Assembly (NCBI GenBank): GCA_017502065.1
Contig: JAFVVU010000093.1
Coordinates: forward strand, 1-5,951
Direction of reading: 5' to 3'
DNA length: 5,951 nt
Source of the DNA: Clostridia bacterium
GTDB lineage: Bacteria > Bacillota > Clostridia > RUG12999
Each line of letters begins with the position of its first letter. The stretch's first letter is position 1. The notes below the pieces were generated by a model. The model had not been told where the DNA came from. It saw nothing but the letters and a program-made list of their open reading frames with translations, and searched no databases. A program made the translations under genes and the position numbers. Positions 5,032 through 5,951 of the stretch are shown here, piece after piece.

Positions 5032-5951
5032 ATGAAATTCGGTAATGTTGATTTTGATACTTATTTCAGTAACTATCCTGACAAGGACGGGTATTTTGGG
5101 AAATACGGCGGCGTTTATATTGACGATAAGCTTAAAAACGCTATGGCTGAAATTACAGAAGCCTATTATTCAATTTGTCAGTCAAGAAAATTTATTGCGG
5201 AGCTTCGCAGAATAAGAAAAGAGTTCCAGGGCAGACCGACTCCGGTTACACATCTTGAACGTCTTTCCGATGCACTTGGCGGCAAGGTTCAGCTTTATGC
5301 AAAGCGCGAAGACCTTAACCATTCCGGTGCGCATAAGCTCAATCACTGCATGGGTGAAGCTCTTCTTGCAAAATACATGGGCAAGAAAAAGGTTATTGCA
5401 GAAACAGGCGCAGGTCAGCACGGGGTTGCTCTTGCTACTGCTGCAGCTTATTTCGGACTTGAATGTGATATTTATATGGGCAGCGTTGACATTAAGAAAC
5501 AGGCACCTAACGTTGCAAGAATGAAAATACTTGGTGCTAACGTTGTTGAAGTCACACACGGACTTAAAACTCTTAAAGAAGCTGTTGATGCGGCGTTTGA
5601 CGCATACAGCAAAGAATATAACGATGCAATCTACTGTATCGGCTCCGTTCTCGGTCCTCATCCTTTCCCCATGATGGTAAGAGACTTCCAGAGTGTTGTA
5701 GGTATTGAAGCAAGAGAGCAGTTCATTGATATGACCGGACACCTTCCTAATGCTATTGTTGCCTGTGTAGGCGGTGGCTCAAATGCAGCAGGCCTGTTTT
5801 CAGGCTTCCTCAATGACCCTGTTGATATCTACGGAATCGAGCCCCTGGGAAGAGGCGAAAAGCTTGGAGATCACGCGGCAAGCTTAAAGTACGGAACAGA
5901 GGGTATTATGCACGGCTTCAACAGCATAATGCTTAAGGACGAAAACGGCGA
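5032..5951 (+). CDS. trpB: Tryptophan synthase beta subunit (3' end beyond window)
   Basis: 306 codons of about 390-400 are present. TrpB is a cytoplasmic PLP enzyme that joins indole and L-serine to make tryptophan, normally in an alpha2beta2 complex with TrpA, which supplies indole. Diagnostic sequence is clear: GRPTPV (67-72), [15 protein letters not shown] (91-105) with PLP lysine Lys102, AETGAGQHG (123-131) with catalytic Glu124, [19 protein letters not shown] (204-222), and the phosphate-binding loop GGGSN (247-251). It is the TrpB1 type. After SGAHKLNH the usual GQ-LLA reads GEALLA (Gln to Glu), and the segment from 291 ([16 protein letters not shown]) differs from the enterobacterial form; both look like lineage variation rather than damage. 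The ATG has GGAGG (5019-5023) 8 nt upstream. It is the first full-length gene after a Trp T-box, whereas in most trp operons trpB comes near the end, so it may be a stand-alone or rearranged trp unit. Confidence 0.97.
   Translation, partial: MKFGNVDFDTYFSNYPDKDGYFGKYGGVYIDDKLKNAMAEITEAYYSICQSRKFIAELRRIRKEFQGRPTPVTHLERLSDALGGKVQLYAKREDLNHSGAHKLNHCMGEALLAKYMGKKKVIAETGAGQHGVALATAAAYFGLECDIYMGSVDIKKQAPNVARMKILGANVVEVTHGLKTLKEAVDAAFDAYSKEYNDAIYCIGSVLGPHPFPMMVRDFQSVVGIEAREQFIDMTGHLPNAIVACVGGGSNAAGLFSGFLNDPVDIYGIEPLGRGEKLGDHAASLKYGTEGIMHGFNSIMLKDENG

Noticed and set aside
5182..5742. A long minus-strand open frame (186 codons) across trpB
   Set aside because: It lies wholly inside trpB, whose motifs are unmistakable. 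The opposite frame gives a cysteine- and phenylalanine-rich translation without a family pattern, so it is a shadow.

Overview
The window looks like chromosomal DNA of a low-to-mid GC Firmicute, most likely a clostridial or Ruminococcus-type gut or rumen anaerobe. The evidence is two T-box riboswitches (a mechanism concentrated in Firmicutes), strong purine-rich ribosome binding sites (AAAGGTGAT, GGAGG), near-consensus sigma-A promoters and intrinsic terminators with U-runs. The genus is inferred, not shown.

Layout, left to right. Positions 1-47 hold the first 15 codons of a minus-strand gene that leaves the window; it may be an FUSC/aromatic-acid-exporter-like membrane protein. Positions 78-908 (minus) encode an unrecognised membrane-anchored extracytoplasmic protein with its own promoter (929-957). 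A 12-bp terminator hairpin (961-990) separates it from a two-gene minus-strand operon: a class I adenylate-forming acyl/aryl-CoA ligase (995-2629), preceded by a sodium:solute symporter of the SSS family (2656-4185, GTG start). A T-box leader (about 4303-4576, minus) precedes the symporter. A compact divergent promoter region (4583-4669) follows, and then a second T-box leader on the plus strand (about 4676-4941). After that come a 12-codon minigene (4956-4994) and trpB, tryptophan synthase beta, which runs off the right edge (5032-5951).

The centre is a back-to-back pair of T-box riboswitches. The plus-strand one reads UGG (Trp) as specifier, and its antiterminator bulge is UGGC, matching a tRNA ending GCCA, as expected for tRNA-Trp. 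It controls trpB. The minus-strand one most plausibly reads UAC (Tyr), and its bulge is UGGU, matching a tRNA ending ACCA; this fits tRNA-Tyr and argues against Trp. It controls the symporter and CoA ligase, neither of which is a standard tyrosine-biosynthesis gene.

The working hypothesis is a salvage route. The symporter would import an aryl acid such as 4-hydroxyphenylacetate, and the ligase would activate it to a CoA thioester. Reductive carboxylation by a 2-oxoacid:ferredoxin oxidoreductase encoded elsewhere, followed by transamination, would then give tyrosine. The T-box would switch this on when charged tRNA-Tyr runs short. The T-box architecture is read directly from the sequence; the aryl-acid substrate is inference.
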